A stretch of DNA of 54,789 nucleotides from Lachnospiraceae bacterium AM93-12TA (GTDB lineage Bacteria; Bacillota; Clostridia; Lachnospirales; Lachnospiraceae): contig JAQERH010000020.1 in assembly GCA_027698105.1 (NCBI GenBank), positions 1-54,789 of the forward strand, in the 5' to 3' direction. The notes under the pieces were generated by a model. The model worked only from the letters and a program-made list of their open reading frames with translations. It did no database searches and was not told the DNA's origin. Position 1 is the first letter of the stretch. The number at the start of each line of letters is the position of its first letter. Positions 43,247 through 49,878 of the stretch are shown one piece after another. The position numbers were made by a program, and so were the translations under genes.

Positions 43247-43772
43247 ACTTACAGTACTGCGTGTGATTATGATTCCGTTTTTTGTATTTTTCCTGATGTG
43301 GCAGGGAGGAGAGAACAGAACCTTCCGCCTGATTGCCCTGGCTCTGTTTATCATAGCAAGCCTGACGGATCTGCTGGATGGAAAGATTGCCAGAAAATAT
43401 AATTTAGTGACTAACTTTGGTAAATTTATGGATCCGCTGGCAGATAAGCTTTTAGTGTGTTCAGCCCTGATCTGCCTGATTGAGCTGGGAGCGCTTCCTG
43501 CATGGATGGTATTAATTATCATCAGCCGCGAATTCATTATCAGCGGCTTCCGTCTGGTAGCCTCTGACAACGGCGTGGTGATTGCAGCCAGCTACTGGGG
43601 AAAATTTAAGACAACCTTCCAGATGATAGCAGTAGTGCTTCTGATTCTTGATATTCCAAATCTGGTGATGCTGACAAATCTCTGTGTCTGGATTGCCCTG
43701 GCTCTGACTATCATTTCACTGGTTGATTACATTGTGAAGAATCACAAGGTTCTGACAGAAGGGAGCATCTAA
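43230..43772 (+). CDS. pgsA: CDP-diacylglycerol-glycerol-3-phosphate 3-phosphatidyltransferase
   Basis: The 180-residue membrane enzyme makes phosphatidylglycerol phosphate, the precursor of acidic phospholipids. The CDP-alcohol phosphotransferase motif D-x2-D-G-x2-A-R-x8-G-x3-D-x3-D is complete in the stretch from DLLDGKIAR (near 47) to MDPLADKL. About four to five hydrophobic helices are present. It begins 17 bases inside rimO and ends two bases before cinA, so the three genes are coupled. Confidence 0.94.
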   Translation: MNLPNKLTVLRVIMIPFFVFFLMWQGGENRTFRLIALALFIIASLTDLLDGKIARKYNLVTNFGKFMDPLADKLLVCSALICLIELGALPAWMVLIIISREFIISGFRLVASDNGVVIAASYWGKFKTTFQMIAVVLLILDIPNLVMLTNLCVWIALALTIISLVDYIVKNHKVLTEGSI

Positions 43773-43774
43773 AT

Positions 43775-45019
43775 ATGGTTGTTGAACTGGTATCTGTGGG
43801 AACAGAGCTGCTGCTGGGGAATATTGTAAATACCAACGCCAGATATCTGTCTGAAAAGTGCGCTATGCTGGGCCTGAATGTCTATTATCAGACTACAGTA
43901 GGGGATAATGAGGAACGCCTGGCTGAGGTAATTAAGACTGCTCTGAACCGTTCTGATATTGTGATTTTAAACGGAGGCCTGGGACCGACAGAGGACGATC
44001 TGACCAAGGAAACCTGTGCCAGAGTCATGGGGCTTTCCTTTGTGAAGGATACACATACAGAAGAGCGCTTAAAGGAGTATTACAGAGAAAGAAATAAGGA
44101 GGATCTGCCGGAGAGCAACTGGAAACAGGCAGTGATTCCAGAGGGAGCTGTGGTATTTGACAATGAAAACGGTACAGCTCCTGGCCTGGCAATAGAGCAG
44201 GATGGGAAAACAGTAATTCTTGTTCCGGGACCGCCGAATGAGCTTTATCCTATGATGGAGAATCAGATCTGTCCGTATCTTCAGAAGAAAAATGAAGATG
44301 TGATTCTGTCCCAGATGGTAAAAATATGCGGCTTCGGTGAGAGCAAGGTAGAGGAGATGATCCTGGATCTCATTGACAAGCAGACGAATCCTACTCTCGC
44401 TACCTATGCCAAGCAGGGAGAAGTACATCTTAGGGTGACAGCCAGAGCTGCCTCAGAGGAGGAAGCCAGGAAGCTTTTAAAGCCCATGGTCAAAGAGATT
44501 AAAAAACGCTTTGGAGAGGCTGTGTATACCACAGATGAAAAGGAGACTCTGACAGATGTGGTAGTGAAGCTGTTAAAAAAGCATGAGCTGACAGTTACCA
44601 CGGCAGAATCCTGTACCGGCGGACTTCTGGCAGGTACCCTGGTAGGGGTACCGGGAGTGTCAGAGGTGTTCAGGGAAGGGTTTGTCACCTATTCTAACAA
44701 GGCGAAGAGAAAGCTTCTGGATGTGAGCAAGAGTACTCTGAAAAAATATGGCGCAGTCAGCGCTCAGACAGCCAAGGAGATGGCTAAGGGCGGTGTGTTT
44801 GCTACTGATTCAGATATCTGTGTAGCCATTACAGGTCTTGCAGGTCCGGATGGAGCGACACCGGAAAAACCGATAGGACTGGTTTATATTGCCTGCTACA
44901 TGAATGACAGGGTTCATGTGGAGGAATTCCGCTTTAAGGGAGACCGGCAGAAAATCAGAGAGAGATCCGTAGTTCAGGCGCTGGACGTATTGAGACGTTC
45001 TATTTTAGAGTTTGCATAA
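43775..45019 (+). CDS. cinA: CinA family nicotinamide/ADP-ribose-related protein
   Basis: The 414-residue protein has an N-terminal MoCF-like domain (VELVSVGTELLLGNIVNTNARYLS; GGLGPTEDDLTKE) and a C-terminal nicotinamide mononucleotide deamidase (PncC-like) domain from about 255 (TTAESCTGG, GITGxAGP-type ITGLAGPDGAT). CinA proteins recycle NAD by-products and were first linked to competence. In Bacillus recA follows cinA; here recA is not present and a small unknown gene follows instead. Confidence 0.93.
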   Translation: MVVELVSVGTELLLGNIVNTNARYLSEKCAMLGLNVYYQTTVGDNEERLAEVIKTALNRSDIVILNGGLGPTEDDLTKETCARVMGLSFVKDTHTEERLKEYYRERNKEDLPESNWKQAVIPEGAVVFDNENGTAPGLAIEQDGKTVILVPGPPNELYPMMENQICPYLQKKNEDVILSQMVKICGFGESKVEEMILDLIDKQTNPTLATYAKQGEVHLRVTARAASEEEARKLLKPMVKEIKKRFGEAVYTTDEKETLTDVVVKLLKKHELTVTTAESCTGGLLAGTLVGVPGVSEVFREGFVTYSNKAKRKLLDVSKSTLKKYGAVSAQTAKEMAKGGVFATDSDICVAITGLAGPDGATPEKPIGLVYIACYMNDRVHVEEFRFKGDRQKIRERSVVQALDVLRRSILEFA

Positions 45020-45069
45020 AAGCTGCACAGAGGCCAATGGAACCAGAACCGGGGCTTTGGGAGGAAAAG

Positions 45070-45387
45070 ATGAGGTTTTACCAGCATTTATATATGGGAG
45101 AACAGGCGGCCGGGAAGAGGTTTCAGATTCTTCAGGGTTTGAGAGAACGAAAAATTCAGCCGGAGATCTATGTTATAACCCCAGCCTCAGGAGGCAATAA
45201 TCTTCTTGATATATACAGCTGCCGTGAACTCCGAAAGCCCTGGCGGGAGTCGGAGGATCTTCTTGTTGTCGGAATTGCAGCGGGCTATGAGGAGGCCTGT
45301 GAGCTGGCAGGAAAGATTGTAAGCCAGGTGTACCGGGAGACCGGAGAATTTAAGGTAAGGCAGTACCTGGAAAAAAACGCACAGTAG
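45070..45387 (+). CDS. Hypothetical protein
   Basis: I do not recognise this 105-residue protein. It is soluble and mixed alpha/beta by composition, with no signal peptide and no membrane segment. Noticeable parts are YVITPASGGNNLLDIYSC and a C-terminal helical half (EACELAGKIVSQVYRETGEF). ATG 45070 follows a good GGGAGG site (45059-45064). An upstream in-frame ATG (45037) lacks one. It lies 50 bases after cinA and nine bases before the DUF2953 gene, so it is probably co-expressed with the latter. Confidence 0.75.
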   Translation: MRFYQHLYMGEQAAGKRFQILQGLRERKIQPEIYVITPASGGNNLLDIYSCRELRKPWRESEDLLVVGIAAGYEEACELAGKIVSQVYRETGEFKVRQYLEKNAQ

Positions 45388-45395
45388 GTGGGAAG

Positions 45396-46379
45396 ATGCT
45401 CCAGATTGTATTTTTTATTCTGAAACTGATTTTGTTTCTTGTATTGGCAGCGGCAGCAATCATTCTGGCGGTGTTTTTATCTGTTCTCCTGGCCCCGCTC
45501 CGGTATCAGATAGAAACATCCCTTCATGAAAGATTTTCTGCTGATGGAAGGATATCCTGGCTGTTTCGTCTGGTAACCTGTTCTTTTTCCTATGGGGAAG
45601 AGGGGCTTAAGACAAAGTTTGGTATTCTCTGGTTTCACCCATTTCAGGAAAAAGAAGGAGTGGAATCTGAACGGACAGAGGAGAGCAGAGGGAGCGATAC
45701 TCTGGATGAGGAGTTTGTGACAGCGATGGAAAACCAGACAGAAAAAGCGGAAGATTCAGAAGTATTTCCAGGGCCCACGGAGTTTTCTGCGCCGGAACAA
45801 GAGCAGAAGACTCCTGTAAAACAGGAAGACAGCTTTCAAGGGAAAACGCAGAGCAGAGAAGAAGAGACGTCTCATGTGCCAAGTGGAGCGCCGGAAAGAG
45901 AGAAGAAGCGCAGAAAAGGAATGCTTCAGCAGGCTGCGGAGAAAGCGGAGCAGATAAAAAAACGCTTTTCCCTGGCTGTCCGGCGCGTCAGAAAAAATAT
46001 CCTGAATCTGAAACAGAAAAAAGACAGTCTGTCTGCTCTGCTGTCCGATGAAAAAAATAAGAAAACCTTTCGCCTGCTGATGAATGAAGTGAAACGGATC
46101 GTCAGGAAGCTGTTTCCAAAAATTAAGGGAGCTGTTGCCTTTGGTGTGGAGGATCCTTACCTGATGGGACAGCTCCTGACCGTTCTGGCAGTTTTTTACC
46201 CTCTTTACGGTGGGAACCTTGAGACGGAGGCAGTTTTCAATGAAAATGTGCTGGAGGGAGATGTTTCTGTAAAAGGGAAGTTTTGCCTTGGAACCTTCGC
46301 AGTATCCGGGCTGCGTATCTGGAGGGACAAAAATTTCAGAGCTCTGATGAAACGGTTTTTGAGAGAAGGAGGAGTATAG
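45396..46379 (+). CDS. DUF2953 domain protein (YtfI-like)
   Basis: The 327-residue protein has one N-terminal hydrophobic segment (about 5-33), then a long, charged Glu/Lys/Ser-rich spacer (about 85-185) and a C-terminal domain with KGAVAFGVEDPYLMGQLLTVLAVFYPLYGGN, characteristic of DUF2953. In Bacillus the DUF2953 gene ytfI is the neighbour of ytfJ, and the same pair occurs here. Function is unknown; an outer forespore role is inferred from ytfJ. The spacer is longer than in the Bacillus protein. Confidence 0.85.
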   Translation: MLQIVFFILKLILFLVLAAAAIILAVFLSVLLAPLRYQIETSLHERFSADGRISWLFRLVTCSFSYGEEGLKTKFGILWFHPFQEKEGVESERTEESRGSDTLDEEFVTAMENQTEKAEDSEVFPGPTEFSAPEQEQKTPVKQEDSFQGKTQSREEETSHVPSGAPEREKKRRKGMLQQAAEKAEQIKKRFSLAVRRVRKNILNLKQKKDSLSALLSDEKNKKTFRLLMNEVKRIVRKLFPKIKGAVAFGVEDPYLMGQLLTVLAVFYPLYGGNLETEAVFNENVLEGDVSVKGKFCLGTFAVSGLRIWRDKNFRALMKRFLREGGV

Positions 46380-46382
46380 AGG

Positions 46383-46832
46383 ATGGCAGATAATCAGTTT
46401 TCATCCACTGTGGAGGCGCTGTTTAAAGGCATGGACAGCTTTGTTACCACGAAAACAGTAGTAGGAGAGGCGGTAAAAATCGATGATGCGATTATCCTGC
46501 CTTTAGTAGACGTATCCTGCGGTATGGCGGCAGGGGCTTTTAACCAGTCCACGAAAAATAACGGGGCCGGGGGAATGAATGCAAAAATCAGCCCAAGTGC
46601 GGTTCTTATCATTCAGAACGGGGTGACAAAGCTGGTCAATGTAAAGCATCAGGATGCAGTGACGAAAATTATTGATATGGTTCCTGATTTTGTGAATCGT
46701 TTTGCCGGCGGTATCAGCCATACCCCGTCTCCGGAAGCAGTAAAGAAGGCTGAGGATATGGCGGAGGCTTTTGAAGAAACGGTGGAAACAGAAGCTTCAG
46801 AATCAGAAAAGCAGCCGAACGATCAGAAATAA
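46383..46832 (+). CDS. ytfJ: GerW family sporulation protein YtfJ
   Basis: The 149-residue protein has the family core beginning VEALFKGMDSFVTTKTVVGEAV and the Gly-rich GGMNAKISPSAVLIIQNG segment. Its C-terminus is acidic. YtfJ/GerW is made in the forespore and needed for normal spore germination in Bacillus, though related proteins also occur in non-spore-formers. It starts three bases after the DUF2953 stop, so the two are an operon. A strong terminator follows at 46851. Confidence 0.9.
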   Translation: MADNQFSSTVEALFKGMDSFVTTKTVVGEAVKIDDAIILPLVDVSCGMAAGAFNQSTKNNGAGGMNAKISPSAVLIIQNGVTKLVNVKHQDAVTKIIDMVPDFVNRFAGGISHTPSPEAVKKAEDMAEAFEETVETEASESEKQPNDQK

Positions 46833-46850
46833 AAATAGCAGTAAAGGCAG

Positions 46851-46881
46851 TAACAGGGGTACAGGCCCCTGTTATTTTTTT
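46851..46881 (+). terminator. Terminator after ytfJ
   Basis: TAACAGGGG (46851-46859) and CCCCTGTTA (46866-46874), six-base loop, then TTTTTTTG. Confidence 0.9.
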
Positions 46882-47328
46882 GTCATAAAAAACAAGGCAA
46901 GAAACGGTGTAACTTATAAAATTTTGACATCGCAGACAGCAGGATATTGGTGGAAATTAAGAAAATAAAATAAAATATCCAGGAAAACAGGAGAAAATTG
47001 GAAAAAACTTGCTTGAACAAGCAGATAAGATTCCCAAAATTTAGAAAACGAGATAAAAAATAAAGAATTAAAAACATTTTGCAGAAATTTAACGTGGTAA
47101 ATGGAAGTGATAGAGACACCAATGTGCGTTTATCTAAAATATCCAAAAAAGATATGGAAAAGCAGAAAAAAATGGAATGTTTCACAAAAAATACAAGACA
47201 TTGCATGGAAAGTATGATATAATAATCACAAATTGATAGAGACGCTTGATTGGCTGAGAGAAGCAGAAACAGTCCGCCAACGCCTGGTAAATCAATTTCA
47301 CTAATACCATGAAGGGGGAAGACAGCGT
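46882..47328 (+). promoter_or_regulatory. A/T-rich region, promoter and leader of the alanine symporter gene
   Basis: No gene is seen in this gap. It is A-rich and holds a near-perfect inverted repeat TGCTTG AA CAAGCA around 47010-47025, a repeated TGATAGAGAC (near 47109 and at 47235-47244), and an extended -10 TGATATAAT at 47215-47223 with no clear -35. The transcript would begin near 47230 with AAATTGAT (47230-47237), which pairs perfectly with ATCAATTT (47291-47298). A second element, TTGATT (47246-47251), can compete for the same 3' arm (AATCAA, 47290-47295). This suggests a structured leader before GGGGGAAG and the start. It matches no riboswitch class I can name. Confidence 0.45.
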
Positions 47329-48774
47329 ATGGATTTATTCAACAAAATTCTTCTGGACACGAACAATGTACTGACCGGTTATGTTCTTCTGGCAGCTTTG
47401 CTGGGAGGCGGCATCTGGTTTACCATTCAGACGGGCTTTGTACAGTTCCGGGAATTTGGAAACGGATGGCGCAGGGTATTTGGAGGATTGTTTAAAAAGA
47501 AGAAGAGCGGCGGAAAAGAAGGAGGAATTTCTTCATTCCAGGCTCTTACAACAGCGATTGCAGCGCAGGTAGGTACAGGAAACCTGGCTGGTGCAGCTAC
47601 AGCGATTGCAGCGGGCGGTCCTGGAGCGATTTTCTGGATGTGGGTATCTGCTCTTTTGGGTATGGCTACCATTTTCTGTGAGGCAACCCTGGCTCAGGTT
47701 TATCGGATCAAGGGAGCTGACGGTAAGGTAACAGGAGGTCCTGTTTATTACATCCGGGCAGCTTTTAAGGGAACCTTTGGAAAGGTTCTGGCTGGAGCAT
47801 TTGCTATTCTGATTACCCTGGCCCTGGGTCTGTTTGGTAATGCAGTTCAGGCTAACTCTATTACAGATGCGTTCCACACAGCATTTTTCTCTAATGTAGG
47901 AAGCTTTACGATTATGGGACAGCAGATTTCCTATGACAAGATAGCAGTAGGAATTATCTTGGCAATTGTTGCATGGCTGATTTTCGGAGGCGGTATCTCC
48001 AGAATCGCTACTATTACAGAAAAACTGGTTCCGATTATGGCCTGCCTCTATCTGGTAGGCGGTCTCATTATCGTTGTAATGAATATCCAGAACGTGCCGT
48101 ACATGTTCTCTGCTATTATCCGCGGAGCTTTCACTCCTCAGGCTGTATGCGGCGGTGCATTTGGTGTTGCCATGAAGGAAGCTGTAAAGAAAGGCGTTGC
48201 CAGAGGTCTTTTCTCCAACGAGGCTGGTATGGGTTCTACACCGAATGCCCATGCACAGGCGATTGTTGACCATCCGTGTCAGCAGGGACAGGTAGCTATT
48301 GTATCTGTATTTATTGATACAATGCTGGTATTAAATATGACAGCGTTCGTTATTATCGGAACAAAGATGCTGGAGCCAGGTTCTGCAGCTTATGTAGACG
48401 GCAAGCTCTTAGAGGGAATCGCTCTGACACAGACAGCGTTTACCGCTGCATTCGGTTCCTTCGGTTCTATCTTTATTGCAGTTTGTATGCTGTTTTTCGC
48501 ATTTTCCACAATCCTCGGATGGTATTTCTTTGGTGAGACCAATGTAAAATATCTCTTTGGTGAGAAGGCAGTGAAGCCGTACATTCTGTTAGTATGTGTA
48601 TTTATTATTATCGGTTCTCTGATGAAGGTTTCTACTATCTGGAATATGTCAGACTGCTTTAACTCTCTTATGGTAGTTCCGAATATCATTGCTCTGTTTG
48701 CACTGACCGGTGTGGTAAAGAAAACATACAAAGATTATAAAGAGAACTTCCGTCCAAATCATCCGGAAGATTAA
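47329..48774 (+). CDS. Sodium:alanine (AGCS family) symporter
   Basis: The 481-residue membrane protein has about eleven hydrophobic helices. It imports alanine or glycine with sodium. Family segments are present: TIQTGFVQFREF, the conserved stretch ALTTAIAAQVGTGNLAGAATAIA, FSNEAGMGSTPNAHA and the late AFSTILGWYFFGE helix. It has its own promoter and an A-rich upstream region. The exact substrate (alanine, glycine or serine) cannot be read from the sequence. Confidence 0.95.
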   Translation: MDLFNKILLDTNNVLTGYVLLAALLGGGIWFTIQTGFVQFREFGNGWRRVFGGLFKKKKSGGKEGGISSFQALTTAIAAQVGTGNLAGAATAIAAGGPGAIFWMWVSALLGMATIFCEATLAQVYRIKGADGKVTGGPVYYIRAAFKGTFGKVLAGAFAILITLALGLFGNAVQANSITDAFHTAFFSNVGSFTIMGQQISYDKIAVGIILAIVAWLIFGGGISRIATITEKLVPIMACLYLVGGLIIVVMNIQNVPYMFSAIIRGAFTPQAVCGGAFGVAMKEAVKKGVARGLFSNEAGMGSTPNAHAQAIVDHPCQQGQVAIVSVFIDTMLVLNMTAFVIIGTKMLEPGSAAYVDGKLLEGIALTQTAFTAAFGSFGSIFIAVCMLFFAFSTILGWYFFGETNVKYLFGEKAVKPYILLVCVFIIIGSLMKVSTIWNMSDCFNSLMVVPNIIALFALTGVVKKTYKDYKENFRPNHPED

Positions 48775-48804
48775 AGTAAATAAAGGATAAGAAGCGAATG
48801 AAAC

Positions 48805-48842
48805 AAAGGCGTCTGCATACTATATAGTATACAGGCGCCTTT
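48805..48842 (+). terminator. Terminator after the alanine symporter gene
   Basis: AAAGGCGTCTGCATACTATA (48805-48824) and the matching right arm ending CAGGCGCCTTT (to 48842) form a long near-perfect stem, followed by a short T stretch (TTTGTTG). The weak tail may allow read-through into the small gene that follows. Confidence 0.6.
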
Positions 48843-48861
48843 GTTGACGGGAGGACTTTGT

Positions 48862-48999
48862 GTGAAACGTGTATTTGGCTTAATGCTGTTTTCAGCAGGA
48901 GCCGGAATGACATTTATTTTGATTTTTCCGAAAAGCTTCTTCTGTGTATGTATTTCAGCAGTATGTCTAGTCATTGGATATAATCTGTTCTGCAGCTGA
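48862..48999 (+). CDS. Small membrane protein (45 residues)
   Basis: A GTG start at 48862 lies seven bases from a GGGAGGA site (48849-48855) and opens a 45-codon frame ending in TGA (48997-48999). The translation, beginning MKRVFGLMLFSAGAGMTFIL, has two hydrophobic helices split by a short PKS turn. It resembles small transmembrane proteins often seen in Lachnospiraceae genomes, though I cannot name a family. The clear ribosome binding site, positive-inside start and flanking terminators argue for a real gene. Confidence 0.65.
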   Translation: MKRVFGLMLFSAGAGMTFILIFPKSFFCVCISAVCLVIGYNLFCS

Positions 49000-49024
49000 A
49001 GAATGTCTGCAGAACTGTAAAAGA

Positions 49025-49066
49025 AAAAGAGGAGACAAAATCAGGACAGATTTTATCTCCTCTTTT
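49025..49066. terminator. Bidirectional terminator between the small gene and rpmB
   Basis: AAAAGAGGAGACAAAATC (49025-49042) and GATTTTATCTCCTCTTTT (49049-49066) form an 18-base stem with one mismatch; A- and T-runs at its ends allow termination from both sides. Confidence 0.85.
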
Positions 49067-49087
49067 ACACGCTGAACCGCACGATAA

Positions 49088-49273
49088 TTATGCTCTCTCA
49101 ACTAAACCGGATCTTAAGCAAGAAGTACATACATACATCTTCTGAGCTCCGCCGTTTACTTTAACTTTAACAGACTTAACATTAGCTTTCCACATTTTGT
49201 TAGATCTTCTATGGGAATGACTTACTGCATTACCAAAGTGAGCAGCTTTTTCACAGATTGCACATTTAGCCAT
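49088..49273 (-). CDS. rpmB: Ribosomal protein bL28
   Basis: The 61-residue ribosomal protein begins MAKCAICEKAAHFGNAVSHS and ends in CTSCLRSGLVERA. Cys4, Cys7, Cys49 and Cys52 form two CxxC pairs, the zinc-binding (C+) form. ATG 49273 follows GAGGAGG on the minus strand. A longer frame upstream (28 codons) has no support. It is divergent from the Asp23-DAK-recG operon, the same arrangement as rpmB and yloU in Bacillus. Confidence 0.95.
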   Translation of the reverse strand: MAKCAICEKAAHFGNAVSHSHRRSNKMWKANVKSVKVKVNGGAQKMYVCTSCLRSGLVERA

Positions 49274-49328
49274 GGTTGCACCTCCTCTACCGTTCATCGG
49301 ATTTTGCGTAAAAATCCATAACAACTGT

Positions 49329-49357
49329 ATGATAGCAGAAAGCAGGCAAATTTGCAA
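49329..49357 (-). promoter_or_regulatory. Promoter of rpmB
   Basis: On the minus strand TTGCAA (49352-49357), 17 bases, TATCAT (49329-49334). The leader is about 50 bases. Confidence 0.65.
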
Positions 49358-49398
49358 GTGAAAAATAAAATTTTGTTTCTTTTTTTACAAAAATAAGG

Positions 49399-49501
49399 TA
49401 TAATCACTAATAACCGGGAGTCTCAAAAAGAGAGAGGCTGCCTGTGCCTGGCAGTGAGCGTCGGGAATCTCAAAACGAAAAAAAGAATGGAGGCTGCAGC
49501 T
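49399..49501 (+). promoter_or_regulatory. Promoter and repeat-containing leader of the Asp23-DAK-recG operon
   Basis: TATAAT at 49399-49404 has only a weak -35. The leader of about 90 bases holds a direct repeat CGGGAGTCTCAAAA (49415-49428) and CGGGAATCTCAAAA (49462-49475), 47 bases apart, flanking a CTGCC/GGCAG hairpin. Confidence 0.4.
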
Positions 49502-49858
49502 ATGAAAGGGCGTATTGACAATAAATATGGTTCGATCCAGATTGATCCGGAAGTGATTGCAATGTATGCGGGAACGACGGCAGTGGAGTGTTTTGGAATT
49601 GTCGGAATGGCCGCTGTCAGTATGAAAGACGGTCTGGTAAAGCTTTTAAAACGTGAAAGTCTGACAAAAGGTATTAACGTGACGATCCGTGATAATGCGA
49701 TCAGCATTGACTTTCACGTGATAGTTTCTTATGGAGTCAGCATACTGGCTGTGACAGATAATCTGATTGAAAGCGTAAAGTACAAAGTGGAAGAACTGAC
49801 CGGCATGACGGTAGAAAAAATCAACATTTACGTTGAGGGCGTACGGGTGATTGATTAA
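49502..49858 (+). CDS. Asp23/Gls24 family envelope stress response protein
   Basis: The 118-residue protein has the family core beginning GSIQIDPEVIAMYAGTTAVECFGIVGMA and ending in VEKINIYVEGVRV. Asp23-type proteins lie at the inner face of the membrane and respond to envelope stress; the Bacillus homologue YloU precedes yloV as here. ATG 49502 is eight bases from GGAGG (49489-49493). An in-frame ATG at 49487 begins on the site itself, so it is not chosen. Confidence 0.92.
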   Translation: MKGRIDNKYGSIQIDPEVIAMYAGTTAVECFGIVGMAAVSMKDGLVKLLKRESLTKGINVTIRDNAISIDFHVIVSYGVSILAVTDNLIESVKYKVEELTGMTVEKINIYVEGVRVID

Positions 49859-49878
49859 TCATAAGGAGGAAACAACCT

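Noticed and set aside
41966..43570. A 534-codon open frame on the minus strand across rimO and pgsA
   Set aside because: It is the complement of two well-identified genes, with no ribosome binding site, no recognisable domain and typical shadow composition (Leu/Ser/His/Gln rich).
47230..47320. TPP or glycine riboswitch before the alanine symporter
   Set aside because: CTGAGA and CGCC occur, but the remaining conserved cores of either class are absent; kept only as an unclassified leader candidate.
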